Part shown: piece after piece, positions 21,454-28,568 of the stretch
How the letters are laid out: each line of letters opens with the position of its first letter
Numbering within the stretch: position 1 is the stretch's first letter
NCBI GenBank assembly: GCA_030526485.1
Contig: JAUNCS010000018.1
Location: 2,165-35,642, forward strand
DNA: 33,478 nt
Origin: Erysipelotrichaceae bacterium
GTDB lineage: Bacteria > Bacillota_I > Bacilli_A > Erysipelotrichales > Erysipelotrichaceae
Direction: 5' to 3'
The notes under the pieces: generated by a model
The model's input: the letters and a program-made list of their open reading frames with translations, nothing else
What the model was told of the DNA's origin: nothing
The model's database searches: none
Position numbers and translations under genes: made by a program

Positions 21454-22766
21454 CACCAGTATATAAGCAAATGGATCTTGCCTATAAGGATAAGTCAAAG
21501 GAATTAAATGGAAAGATTAGTGTGACTATTGTTTCAAAAGATGATCCAGAAAGTATTGAGAAAATTAACAGCTTAATCAAGGAACTGATTGCTGAAAAAT
21601 ATGAAAACGAACTTAAATCAATCGAGGTTGCAAAAGGGTCAAAACTTGAAAACGACATCTACAACACATTAATTGATTTTCTAAATAAACCTGAATACAT
21701 TTTTATTCCGCATTCCTTTAAAGCGGAAGTGATTAATAATTTCATGCTTGGACTTTCGGGATACGGAATCCTGCAGCCGTTAATGGATGATGATTCTATT
21801 GAAGATATTTATATTTATGCACCAGATAAGATTTATTACCTGAAAGATGGACGTAAGTATAAATCTGATATTGAATTTGAAACACCAGAAAAACTAAAGG
21901 CTTTCGTTGATAACACATTAGGAAGAATCAATCGTACTATCAACAATAAAAATCCGATTGAAGATGGTCGTCTTCCTGATGGATCTCGTATCGCGGTATC
22001 CGCAGAAGTGTTATCGCCAAACGGAAATACAATCAATATTCGTAAGTTCAAGAAAGAGCGTATTACTTTAGATACTCTTGTGGCTAATGGAGCTATTGAT
22101 GAATGGATGAAAGACCTGCTTATTAAAATTATCGAAAGCAGAATGAATTTCCTGGTGTCTGGAGGTACATCTTCAGGCAAAACCACAATGTTGAATGCAA
22201 TGGCTCAGTACATTGACCCATATGACAACGTCACAACAATCGAAGATAACATCGAACTTCAGTTAAATCGAGATTTCTGGCTGCAACTTGAAACACGAAA
22301 AGCCAACATCGAAGGTAATGGTGAAGTAAAAATGGAAGATTTGCTTGTTCATCTTTTAAGACGTTCTCCAGATCGTATCGTGGTAGGTGAAATCAGAAGT
22401 GGAGCAGTAGCAGATACATTTATGAACGCCATTCAGACAGGGCACGATGGAACTTGCGCGACAATCCATGCTAATAACCCAGAAAGATGCAGATCAAGAA
22501 TGTGTAAACTGGCTTCTGTTGCATCGGGTCAGCCCTTCAAGGCTGCACAGGATGATTTTGACCATTCGATTAATATCATTATTCAGTTAAAAAGAGATGA
22601 AGTACTTCATAAAAGACTTTGTACATCTATTGATTTTGTGAATGAGAATGGAAAGTTATCAAATCTTGCGCATTTTGATAAGAAAACTATGACTTTTGTG
22701 CATAATCCATTACCTGAAGTACTGAAAGAACGCTTCGAAGAATATGGGCTGGAGGTAAGTGAATGA
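21441..22766 (+). CDS. tadA: TadA/CpaF secretion ATPase
   Basis: A 441-aa hexameric ATPase that drives Tad pilus assembly (GspE/VirB11 superfamily). Walker A SGGTSSGKTT is at about 240-249, the Asp box at EDNIELQL, Walker B at RIVVGEIRSG, and the His box at GHDGTCATIHANNP. The N-terminal domain includes GYGILQPLMDDDSIEDIYI, typical of CpaF. ATG 21441 (MEKIAPVYKQ) is preferred, with AAAGGG upstream; it overlaps the tadZ end by 13 bases. CpaF resembles VirB11, so the same motor might serve the T4SS, which otherwise lacks a VirB11. Confidence 0.92.
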   Translation: MEKIAPVYKQMDLAYKDKSKELNGKISVTIVSKDDPESIEKINSLIKELIAEKYENELKSIEVAKGSKLENDIYNTLIDFLNKPEYIFIPHSFKAEVINNFMLGLSGYGILQPLMDDDSIEDIYIYAPDKIYYLKDGRKYKSDIEFETPEKLKAFVDNTLGRINRTINNKNPIEDGRLPDGSRIAVSAEVLSPNGNTINIRKFKKERITLDTLVANGAIDEWMKDLLIKIIESRMNFLVSGGTSSGKTTMLNAMAQYIDPYDNVTTIEDNIELQLNRDFWLQLETRKANIEGNGEVKMEDLLVHLLRRSPDRIVVGEIRSGAVADTFMNAIQTGHDGTCATIHANNPERCRSRMCKLASVASGQPFKAAQDDFDHSINIIIQLKRDEVLHKRLCTSIDFVNENGKLSNLAHFDKKTMTFVHNPLPEVLKERFEEYGLEVSE

Positions 22767-22930
22767 AAGAGCAGACTATGAATGACTTAAAGCTAGAAAA
22801 TGCTCTTCTTAAAAAAGCATTAAACAATATGATCGAGCTGGTTGATGAGTATCGTGACCAAATTGATGAAAAGCAGAAGGTGATTGATGAACTTCTTTTG
22901 ATTGTAGAAAGGGTTGTAAGAAATGAATAA
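22763..22930 (+). CDS. Small coiled-coil protein between tadA and tadB
   Basis: A 55-aa ORF (MKEQTMNDLK...VERVVRNE). The start overlaps the tadA stop (ATGA), with GGAGGT ahead of it; the end overlaps the tadB start by 8 bases. Tight coupling on both sides supports expression. It is nearly all helical, with leucine heptads. No family is known to me; it could bridge the ATPase and the membrane platform. Confidence 0.65.
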   Translation: MKEQTMNDLKLENALLKKALNNMIELVDEYRDQIDEKQKVIDELLLIVERVVRNE

Positions 22931-23756
22931 GAAAAAAGAGGAATATTTACGAATAAAAGGGTCGGATTTCCACTTATTTAAAGCATGGAAATTCAAAAGT
23001 AAGTTCTGGAAATGTCTTTTTGATGGTCAATTAGCTATTAGTCCAGCAATTTTTGCAGGATTAAGTATCGCTTGTGGAGCTGGTACTTATTTCCTATACA
23101 AAATTACTGTTGGGGCACCAATTTACGCTATTACAGCGGGAATTCTTACAACCACTTTCCCTTATCTTTGTTATAAGACGCCTGCAATGATGAACCAGGT
23201 CGTAGACGAAGCTCTTTCATATAAAAGTTTTATTTCAATTCTTCAAAGTGCTCTAAGAGCAACCAATTCAACAAGAGAAGCACTTGAAATCGTCGCTGAA
23301 GAGCGAGAACTTACACCAGAAATCCGTAAAACTATGGAAAAAGTGGTGTCTGACATGAAACTCGGTGATTCCATTGAGGAATCATTAGACAGAGCTATCC
23401 AGAATACAGAAAATGTGTATTTTAGGATGGCTTTAACCATTGTAAGAATCAATCACAATGTTGGATCTGAAACGTCGATGGATGCTTTGGCGAATATCAA
23501 AAAATCAATGGATTCAACTTTATCTAATATTCAGCTGCTAAAGGACAAAATTAATACTGCAGTTATGGAAAAAGCGCTATTTTTAGGAATTATTCTGTCT
23601 GTTCCTGTGATTCACAGCATTTTACCTAAAGAAATCATTATGAGCTTCTATTCACAGACTATCTGGCAGGTAGTAATGGCGTTAATGCTTATTTATGCAT
23701 ATATTGGTCAGTTTGTGATGGATTATTCTGCTTCAAGGGCAATGGAGAGGTTATAA
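22923..23756 (+). CDS. tadB: TadB-like pilus platform protein
   Basis: A 277-aa T2SSF-type inner-membrane protein. Membrane helices lie at about 40-58 and 62-80, and two at the C-terminus (about 222-268: ALFLGIILSVPVIHSILP, VVMALMLIYAYIGQFVM). The cytoplasmic T2SSF domain lies at about 100-215 (FISILQSALRATNSTREALEIVAEE). With TadC it forms the platform on which TadA acts. Confidence 0.82.
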   Translation: MNKKKEEYLRIKGSDFHLFKAWKFKSKFWKCLFDGQLAISPAIFAGLSIACGAGTYFLYKITVGAPIYAITAGILTTTFPYLCYKTPAMMNQVVDEALSYKSFISILQSALRATNSTREALEIVAEERELTPEIRKTMEKVVSDMKLGDSIEESLDRAIQNTENVYFRMALTIVRINHNVGSETSMDALANIKKSMDSTLSNIQLLKDKINTAVMEKALFLGIILSVPVIHSILPKEIIMSFYSQTIWQVVMALMLIYAYIGQFVMDYSASRAMERL

Positions 23757-23759
23757 GTT

Positions 23760-24611
23760 ATGGGAAACAAAGAAATTATTGTATGTACATCCATTGTCTG
23801 CTTAGTGATTGCGCTGTTGACTTATATCGCGTCGTATAGAACTACAAAAGAAAAGAATCGTTTCATTGATTCATTGCCAAATACCAAAAGAACATATATG
23901 AGTGTTCTATTAAACTACGAACCATTAAAGAAGTATCTTGTCACACTAACCAGTGCAAATGGTATGGCTGATGATTCTCCTGAAGTATTACTAAGAGAGT
24001 CAATCAGATCAGTTTTAATCGGCATTTTGCTTTTAATGGGAATGTTTAAATTTGGACAGAAAGGAATTGGTATTGCATTACTGTTATTCATGACAGTATA
24101 TCCTTATGTCAGACGTATTCTCGATAGAAGTGATTATAAAAAGAAGTATATTTCGGGCTTTTATACATTTCTAAACTATATTACTCAGTATTTGAGTGGT
24201 GGAGTAGAAATGAAACAGGCCTTAATTGAAGTTGAAAAACTAATTCCTGAAGAGAATGTAATTAAACCAAAATTAAAAGATGTAATCTCTAGAAATGCAA
24301 TTGCTGGGTTTGCAGGTGATACCTATATCTCAGCTTTAGAAGAGTTGAATAGGGGGCTTGATTATAACGAAATCAATAGTTTCATATCTACAGCTAGAAG
24401 AGCACAGTCTTACGGTGATCCGATCACAGATACATTGTTAGGACAGATTGATGATATTTATAAGAGGGTAGAAATTGAAAAGAGAGGACATATCGCAACT
24501 TATGAAAGTAAATTTGGCATCGGAATTATTCTATTTGCAATGTTACCAGTATTAGCTATGTTCTGTATTCCTATCTTTGCCAGCGCAATTTTATCGTTGG
24601 GGGTGGTTTAA
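23760..24611 (+). CDS. tadC: TadC-like pilus platform protein
   Basis: A 283-aa T2SSF-type membrane protein, partner of TadB, starting three bases after the tadB gene. Helices are at about 5-25, 83-120 and 255-283 (GIGIILFAMLPVLAMFCIPIFASAI). The cytoplasmic core carries FLNYITQYLSGGVEMKQALIEVEKLIP. It is the last intact gene before the Tad operon is interrupted. Confidence 0.82.
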   Translation: MGNKEIIVCTSIVCLVIALLTYIASYRTTKEKNRFIDSLPNTKRTYMSVLLNYEPLKKYLVTLTSANGMADDSPEVLLRESIRSVLIGILLLMGMFKFGQKGIGIALLLFMTVYPYVRRILDRSDYKKKYISGFYTFLNYITQYLSGGVEMKQALIEVEKLIPEENVIKPKLKDVISRNAIAGFAGDTYISALEELNRGLDYNEINSFISTARRAQSYGDPITDTLLGQIDDIYKRVEIEKRGHIATYESKFGIGIILFAMLPVLAMFCIPIFASAILSLGVV

Positions 24612-24665
24612 TTGTTATTTTCCAACTTTATTAAAGAAGGTACCAATGGTAAAGGGGCCTTATGA
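24612..24665 (+). pseudogene. Truncated start of a pilin-like gene after tadC
   Basis: TTG directly after the tadC stop, with GGGGGTGG before it, opens a frame LFSNFIKEGTNGKGAL that stops at TGA. The NGKGAL end resembles the leader junctions NNDG-SLSLE and NNGS-LSLE of the intact pilins. The match breaks off there, as if an insertion or deletion removed the rest. It may instead be chance; the sequence is short. Confidence 0.4.
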
Positions 24666-24686
24666 GTGTTGATTTGTGTAGAACAC

Positions 24687-24737
24687 AAAAACGCAAGGTA
24701 TAAAAAGTTTAAATATTAGAAAAAACGCAAGGTATAA
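24687..24737. repeat. 17-bp direct repeat, 34-base period
   Basis: AAAAACGCAAGGTATAA at 24687-24703 and again at 24721-24737. Both lie in the gap 24612-24952 after tadC. It could be a regulator or recombinase site, or a relic of the insertion that interrupted the operon. Confidence 0.6.
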
Positions 24738-24821
24738 GATGATGGTATATTTAGACTTGTTTGGTTAATAATAATGCTGATTTTATAAAATTATTTATAA
24801 TGTCCGAATTGCTTTTTCAAA

Positions 24822-24848
24822 TTTAAAAAGCCAGCTTAAACTGGCTTT
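24822..24848 (-). terminator. Terminator of the minus-strand cargo operon
   Basis: AAAGCCAG-(loop of 6)-CTGGCTTT, a perfect 8-bp stem. On the minus strand it is followed by TTTTT, so it ends the operon whose last gene stops at 24953. Confidence 0.8.
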
Positions 24849-24852
24849 ATAG

Positions 24853-24880
24853 TTGACAATTATCTTAAAACTGAGATAAT
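24853..24880 (+). promoter_or_regulatory. Promoter of short RNA gene B
   Basis: TTGACA (24853-24858), 16-base spacer, GATAAT (24875-24880); TAATAT with an 18-base spacer is an alternative. Predicted start near 24887. Confidence 0.7.
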
Positions 24881-24886
24881 ATACAA

Positions 24887-24960
24887 TTGCTTGTTTTAAG
24901 GATTTATATATCCTTTAAAATTGCCGGTGTTTGTTGGTAGCATTCACCGGTTTTATTTTT
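24887..24960 (+). ncRNA. Short RNA B, about 75 nt, UUGGUAG-loop terminator hairpin
   Basis: Between a consensus promoter and a terminator. Hairpin 1 is AAGGAT-(TTATAT)-ATCCTT. The terminator hairpin is CCGGTG (24924) / CACCGG (24945) with inner TG-(TTGGTAG)-CA, then TTTTATTTTT. The same loop is found in short RNA A (1961) and in the hairpin at 26547. It runs convergent to the CPCC gene and its 3' end overlaps that gene's stop, so it could act by antisense. Confidence 0.6.
24889..24918 (+). repeat. 30-base direct repeat, left copy
   Basis: Starts GCTTGTTTTAAG and ends ATCCTTTAA. It matches 26491-26520 at 28 of 30 positions, in the same orientation. The copies flank the DUF4417/toxin/CPCC cassette. 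Confidence 0.75.
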
Positions 24961-25411
24961 TGTTTTCAATATATCTTTTTTTATAATCGTTCAAACAAAG
25001 ATCATTTGCACATCCTGCCCATTTGTCAGGTTCTAATTCCATTAATTCATCATCTTCCCATCCGCATACAGGACATACATCAAATGATCCTTTATCAGGA
25101 AAGGTGTATTCACCACATACAGGGCAAATGTGAGGGGTTGGGATATAATTATCTTCTAAATAATTATAATTTGGATTTATTGCTATCTTTTTTTCATAAT
25201 CCTTTATATAGTCATTTACCGATAAAACATTTAATCCATATGATAAATCATGGTTATCTAATTGATCACGATCATATCTCCAACCGCATATAATGCAATA
25301 ATCATCTTCTTTACCTTTATAATCTGGTTCAGATTTTTCAATCTCCAAGTCGTCTACAAATGTGTATTTTCCACACACGGGGCATGTAGCTTGCTTAAAA
25401 TTTTTAATCAT
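24953..25411 (-). CDS. Tandem CPCC-type cysteine-rich protein, probable immunity protein
   Basis: A 152-aa protein with two CPCC-like zinc-ribbon units. The first has CPVCGKYTF and CIICGWRYDRDQ (about 10-50). The second has CPVCGEYTFPDKGSF and CPVCGWEDDE (about 95-125), ending with a CANDLCLNDYKKRY segment. Single CPCC domains are common beside polymorphic toxins, where they are thought to be immunity proteins. The start overlaps the toxin gene stop (ATGA), giving coupled expression, as expected for a toxin-immunity pair. Confidence 0.7.
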   Translation of the reverse strand: MIKNFKQATCPVCGKYTFVDDLEIEKSEPDYKGKEDDYCIICGWRYDRDQLDNHDLSYGLNVLSVNDYIKDYEKKIAINPNYNYLEDNYIPTPHICPVCGEYTFPDKGSFDVCPVCGWEDDELMELEPDKWAGCANDLCLNDYKKRYIENKK

Positions 25412-25770
25412 CTTTTTTTCCTGATCCTTTCGTTTTTATAGTATGTATAACCATTTTTGGGACTAAAGTAAGTTATTACATATCCATTTTTAGATATAAT
25501 AGCTAGCTCATTAGTTTCTTTGTTGTATTTATATGTCGATCCGTTTCCGTCAATGAAGGATACACAATCTTCTCGATTAATTGTATTAGCGAAATGTACT
25601 GCTTTCGCAGCATAATCATTCATAGTTGCTGTATTCATTTGAGACCCATGCTCGTCAAAGTGTTTTTTAAGCGTATTGCTATTAAAATCTTTTGCCCACT
25701 GGTAATTGATATGATCCGTTGCGGTTTGGTTAGTATTTCCATATCTGAAACCTGCTCCTTTAGTGCTCAT
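25408..25770 (-). CDS. Polymorphic-toxin C-terminal-like domain (putative RNase)
   Basis: A 120-aa protein resembling the C-terminal effector module of polymorphic or contact-dependent toxins: TDHINYQWAKDFNSNTLKKHF, then HG at 41-42, NGSTYKYNKETNELAIISKNG and TYFSPKNGYTYY. I believe such domains are predicted BECR-fold RNases, but the class is from memory. It has no secretion or trafficking domain, so it is an orphan tip. The start at 25770 is chosen because AGAGGT precedes it; it overlaps the upstream gene by 11 bases. The following CPCC gene is its likely immunity partner. Confidence 0.6.
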   Translation of the reverse strand: MSTKGAGFRYGNTNQTATDHINYQWAKDFNSNTLKKHFDEHGSQMNTATMNDYAAKAVHFANTINREDCVSFIDGNGSTYKYNKETNELAIISKNGYVITYFSPKNGYTYYKNERIRKKR

Positions 25771-26440
25771 TGGCCAGTACCTCTTTTCTACGTTTATCAA
25801 TCCAAGAGTCGTAACAGACGATGTCAACTTTATTCTTGATATCATCAAAAATCTGTGAGTTTAAAGTCCCATAAACAACAATTTGTTTAGGATGCAAATT
25901 ATCAATTAATAAATTAAGAAAATATAACCATTCATAGCGATTTCTCTTTTCCTTAATAAAACCATGTGTTCCAACAGCAATAATGCTATTTTTAGGAAGT
26001 GCTTCTAAAAATTCTGGTAATAATTTATCGATTCCACATCTTGCATTCGGAATCACTGGAATCCCATGCTTTCCATAAAAATAAGTAAGTGATAAGTTAT
26101 CATTTATTTGTGACTTTTGCTTGATAATTGGCATATCGGTGTGAATGCTAAAGTCAAAACCAATAATACCAGCAGTTCTCTTAAAGAAAATTACATATTT
26201 ATTGGGATTTCTTCTTACGCGTTCAAACGACTTATCAGGAGCAAAGAAGCAAATAAATGTGTTAGATAAATCACCATGATAAGTGATTGCTTTTTCGAAA
26301 GGAAGGATATCCTTTGGCAAGTTTTCACTTACGAAATCAATTGGAATTATAGGATATTCTTCGTTTTTAGTTAGTTTTGCGCCTTCTACAAGAAAGGCCT
26401 GAAATGAATCCACTACTGGATTTTGAATTTTATAATTCAT
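25760..26440 (-). CDS. DUF4417-like protein
   Basis: A 226-aa soluble protein that fits the DUF4417 type found on phages and mobile elements: an alternating beta/alpha pattern with KYVIFFKRTAGIIGFDFSIHTDMPI and WLYFLNLLIDNLHPKQIVVYGT. The molecular function is unknown. It is first in the DUF4417-toxin-CPCC cassette, with RBS CAGGAG upstream. No catalytic motif is evident. Confidence 0.6.
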   Translation of the reverse strand: MNYKIQNPVVDSFQAFLVEGAKLTKNEEYPIIPIDFVSENLPKDILPFEKAITYHGDLSNTFICFFAPDKSFERVRRNPNKYVIFFKRTAGIIGFDFSIHTDMPIIKQKSQINDNLSLTYFYGKHGIPVIPNARCGIDKLLPEFLEALPKNSIIAVGTHGFIKEKRNRYEWLYFLNLLIDNLHPKQIVVYGTLNSQIFDDIKNKVDIVCYDSWIDKRRKEVLANEH

Positions 26441-26490
26441 GTATTTTTTCTCCTGTAAATTTTAAAATTTACTATTAGAGAATTAATTCG

Positions 26491-26520
26491 GCTTGTTTTA
26501 AGAATTTATATATCCTCTAA
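26491..26520 (+). repeat. 30-base direct repeat, right copy
   Basis: Second copy of the 24889-24918 repeat, with two substitutions. It lies in the 148-base gap between the ImmA-like gene and the DUF4417-like gene. Confidence 0.75.
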
Positions 26521-26546
26521 TAGCTATATATATTTTTAATAAAAGT

Positions 26547-26575
26547 ACAGATATGAGTTGGTAGCAAATATCTGT
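26547..26575. repeat. Third hairpin with the TTGGTAG loop
   Basis: ACAGATAT (26547) / ATATCTGT (26568), a perfect 8-bp stem with loop GAG-TTGGTAG-CAA... on the + strand. No T tract follows on the + strand. On the minus strand it is followed by ACTTTTATT, and it lies just after the ImmA-like gene, so it may be that gene's weak terminator. No clear + promoter precedes it. Confidence 0.55.
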
Positions 26576-26588
26576 TCGAGTTAAACAA

Positions 26589-27176
26589 TCATAAATAATC
26601 AACTCCTTTCGGAAGAGAATGATCAAATTGAATTAAGATTTCAATTTCATAAGGTTTCCATCCAGAAATTTTCATCCAATTTGATAATCTATCAAAACAG
26701 GCATAGGCACATTGGTCAGTAAGATAAAATCTATCTCTAACCTCAAGGTACGATTCGCAATTAGACATAAGTGGAGATGGTGCAAGTAAATATGCTGCAT
26801 AATAGTCTGCCATCTTTTTAGCAAGAGCACTTTCTTGTTTGTGCCCTAGACGAATATGTCCTATTTCGTGACTAACTGTAAATCTTTGGCGAGCCAGTTT
26901 TTGGAAAATATCATCATAGTAAATCTCGTATTTTTGTGTTTTTGGGTTGAAAAAACTTGTTCCATCTAATCCTAATTTTCGTAATTCAATTACCTGTTCT
27001 GTTGTTAGTGCACTATATGGAACAAGAATATAATCGAGACGTTTAGCTATGTCTAATGGGTCAATCGGAACTTTTTTATAATTCAGTTCATGGAATAGCT
27101 TGTTTACATCGTTTTCAATCCGGTCATAAACTTTCTTAGGTAAACTAATTCTTTCTAAATATTCCTGATCAATCAT
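26589..27176 (-). CDS. immA: ImmA/IrrE-family metallopeptidase
   Basis: A 195-aa zinc peptidase that, in ICEBs1 and phages, cleaves the partner repressor ImmR after DNA damage or other signals. The motif FTVSHEIGHIRLGH includes HEIGH at 103-107. MADYYAAYLLAPSPLM (about 122-137) is the typical second helix. Start overlaps the repressor stop (ATGA). Its target is probably the repressor immediately upstream, which may control the element or only this cargo. Confidence 0.9.
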   Translation of the reverse strand: MIDQEYLERISLPKKVYDRIENDVNKLFHELNYKKVPIDPLDIAKRLDYILVPYSALTTEQVIELRKLGLDGTSFFNPKTQKYEIYYDDIFQKLARQRFTVSHEIGHIRLGHKQESALAKKMADYYAAYLLAPSPLMSNCESYLEVRDRFYLTDQCAYACFDRLSNWMKISGWKPYEIEILIQFDHSLPKGVDYL

Positions 27177-27478
27177 CTTTTGGTAAGTACCTCAATAATT
27201 TTAAATTTTTCTTCTTGTGATAAAGCAGAAGAACTTCTAGCAACTAACCTATAAATGTTTTCAAAACTATTGTTGTCGTTTTCGCCGGTTATTAAATAAT
27301 CAATCGTTGTTCCTAACCCTGTAGCAATATTTGCAATAATTTCAGGCTTAGGCTCTCGTTCGTCTTTTATATATCTGCTCATTGCAGTTTCGGTAACACC
27401 AGCCATCTTAGCTAATTCTCTTTGAGTTAATTCGTTTTCTTTCATTAGCTTTAAAATACGGCTTCCCATTCCTTTCAT
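27173..27478 (-). CDS. immR: ImmR-like XRE-family repressor
   Basis: A 101-aa protein. The N-terminal XRE HTH (about 5-62: LMKENELTQRELAKMAGVTETAMSRYIKDEREP) is clear; a short C-terminal helix region (about 70-100) would dimerise. GGAGGT lies 6 bases before the ATG. A -10-like TATTAT lies upstream on the minus strand, but no convincing operator repeat is visible. Confidence 0.88.
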   Translation of the reverse strand: MKGMGSRILKLMKENELTQRELAKMAGVTETAMSRYIKDEREPKPEIIANIATGLGTTIDYLITGENDNNSFENIYRLVARSSSALSQEEKFKIIEVLTKR

Positions 27479-27605
27479 AAAGATACCTCCAATCTTGACA
27501 ATAATACTTTAACATCAGATTACCAAAATGGCAAGTAAAATCTTCATAAAATAACCACATAATATTGAGAAGAATAAAATTTAAGCGATAATTAATTATA
27601 TTTTC

Positions 27606-27611
27606 TATAAT
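27606..27611 (+). promoter_or_regulatory. YCTATAHT box for the TadE-like operon
   Basis: TATTTTCTATAATTTTTTG, with TATAAT 23 bases before the ATG. It allows the second half of the Tad genes to be expressed despite the inserted minus-strand block. Confidence 0.6.
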
Positions 27612-27633
27612 TTTTTGTAATTATGGTGAATAA

Positions 27634-28083
27634 ATGAAAAGAAAACTAAATAGAATTAAGACAAACAACGGATCGCTTTCTCTTGAAATGGTCCTTGTAA
27701 CAATGATTATGTTTCCAATTGTAATGTCATTGATTATTGGAGCTTATTCATTTTATTCGGTATCTTCAGAAAATACTAACCTCAACTTTAAGGCTGGGCG
27801 CTTCGTATCTACTACTGGATGTTCTATTGCTAAATTGCAACCAACTATGAGCTCATCATCTGTTTTTAATGGATATAAGATTATCGTTAACGAAGGTGCA
27901 TCATCTACTGTTATTCAAAATGGGACAGGTGGAGTTATCAGCGTTACATGCAACACTCCAAGTGAGAAGGGAACAGAGTTTGAAGTTTATTCTTCTATGA
28001 ATTCTGGTCAAAATGTATTTATTAAATTCTTCCCTCGTCTTACTGGAAGAAAGGCTATCTATGTTCAAGAAGTTTCAGGCTAA
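27634..28083 (+). CDS. tadE: TadE-like pseudopilin
   Basis: A 149-aa minor pilin. The 13-residue basic leader ends at TNNG, then SLSLEMVLVTMIMFPIVMSL (Glu at +5). The single N-terminal membrane helix precedes a beta-rich extracellular domain with two cysteines. The RBS is weak (GGTGA). Confidence 0.78.
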   Translation: MKRKLNRIKTNNGSLSLEMVLVTMIMFPIVMSLIIGAYSFYSVSSENTNLNFKAGRFVSTTGCSIAKLQPTMSSSSVFNGYKIIVNEGASSTVIQNGTGGVISVTCNTPSEKGTEFEVYSSMNSGQNVFIKFFPRLTGRKAIYVQEVSG

Positions 28084-28567
28084 GTTAAGTAAGAATGAAG
28101 GTTCTATCTCGCTAGGTTGCGTTCTTGCGATGCCGGTAGTCCTTCTTATCTTGTTTCTGATGATTGATTTAATGCATATTACAGGTGATAAAGCTTCCCT
28201 TCAAAGAAGAGTGGACTCTGCAGTTCTAGGAATAGCAGCCAAAGCTGCGCCAGAAGGTAATGTACTTGTTGATTCGAACGGAATAATTGTTGAAGGAATT
28301 AATGCAGGGAATAAGGTGTGTGAAATAACACCTACGCTAATGAACGAAGGAATTGAACAGATTAAAAAAGATGCATATGACGTAGGTATTGAGCTTACCG
28401 GAATAGTTAATCTTTCTGATGAAGACCAGATGAAGTCGGGAGTAGCAAAAATCCAGGCAAAAGGATATTCAGAGAATTTACTAATTAACGCATTGATTCC
28501 AGGTGGAGTGAAGATACCGTTTGTTGTAGAAAGTTATGCATCATGCAGTTTAAAAATAGTGGAGTGA
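28061..28567 (+). CDS. TadF/TadG-like pseudopilin lacking Glu+5
   Basis: A 168-aa protein starting at 28061 (MFKKFQAKLSKNEG), with GAAAGG 7 bases upstream, overlapping tadE by 23 bases. The leader ends at KNEG, then SISLGCVLAMPVVLLILFLMIDLMHI. Position +5 is Gly instead of Glu, so it may be a minor pilin of the TadG type. The middle resembles TadE/TadG (GDKASLQRRVDSAVLGIA). A soluble domain fills residues 45-168. Confidence 0.7.
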   Translation: MFKKFQAKLSKNEGSISLGCVLAMPVVLLILFLMIDLMHITGDKASLQRRVDSAVLGIAAKAAPEGNVLVDSNGIIVEGINAGNKVCEITPTLMNEGIEQIKKDAYDVGIELTGIVNLSDEDQMKSGVAKIQAKGYSENLLINALIPGGVKIPFVVESYASCSLKIVE

Positions 28568-28568
28568 C

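Noticed and set aside
24687-24737. CRISPR array
   Set aside because: Only two repeat units with a 17-base spacer and no cas genes.
24924-24950. tRNA-like D-loop (TTGGTAG resembles the tRNA D-loop AGTTGGTAGAGC)
   Set aside because: No anticodon arm, T arm or acceptor stem is present around any of the three copies.
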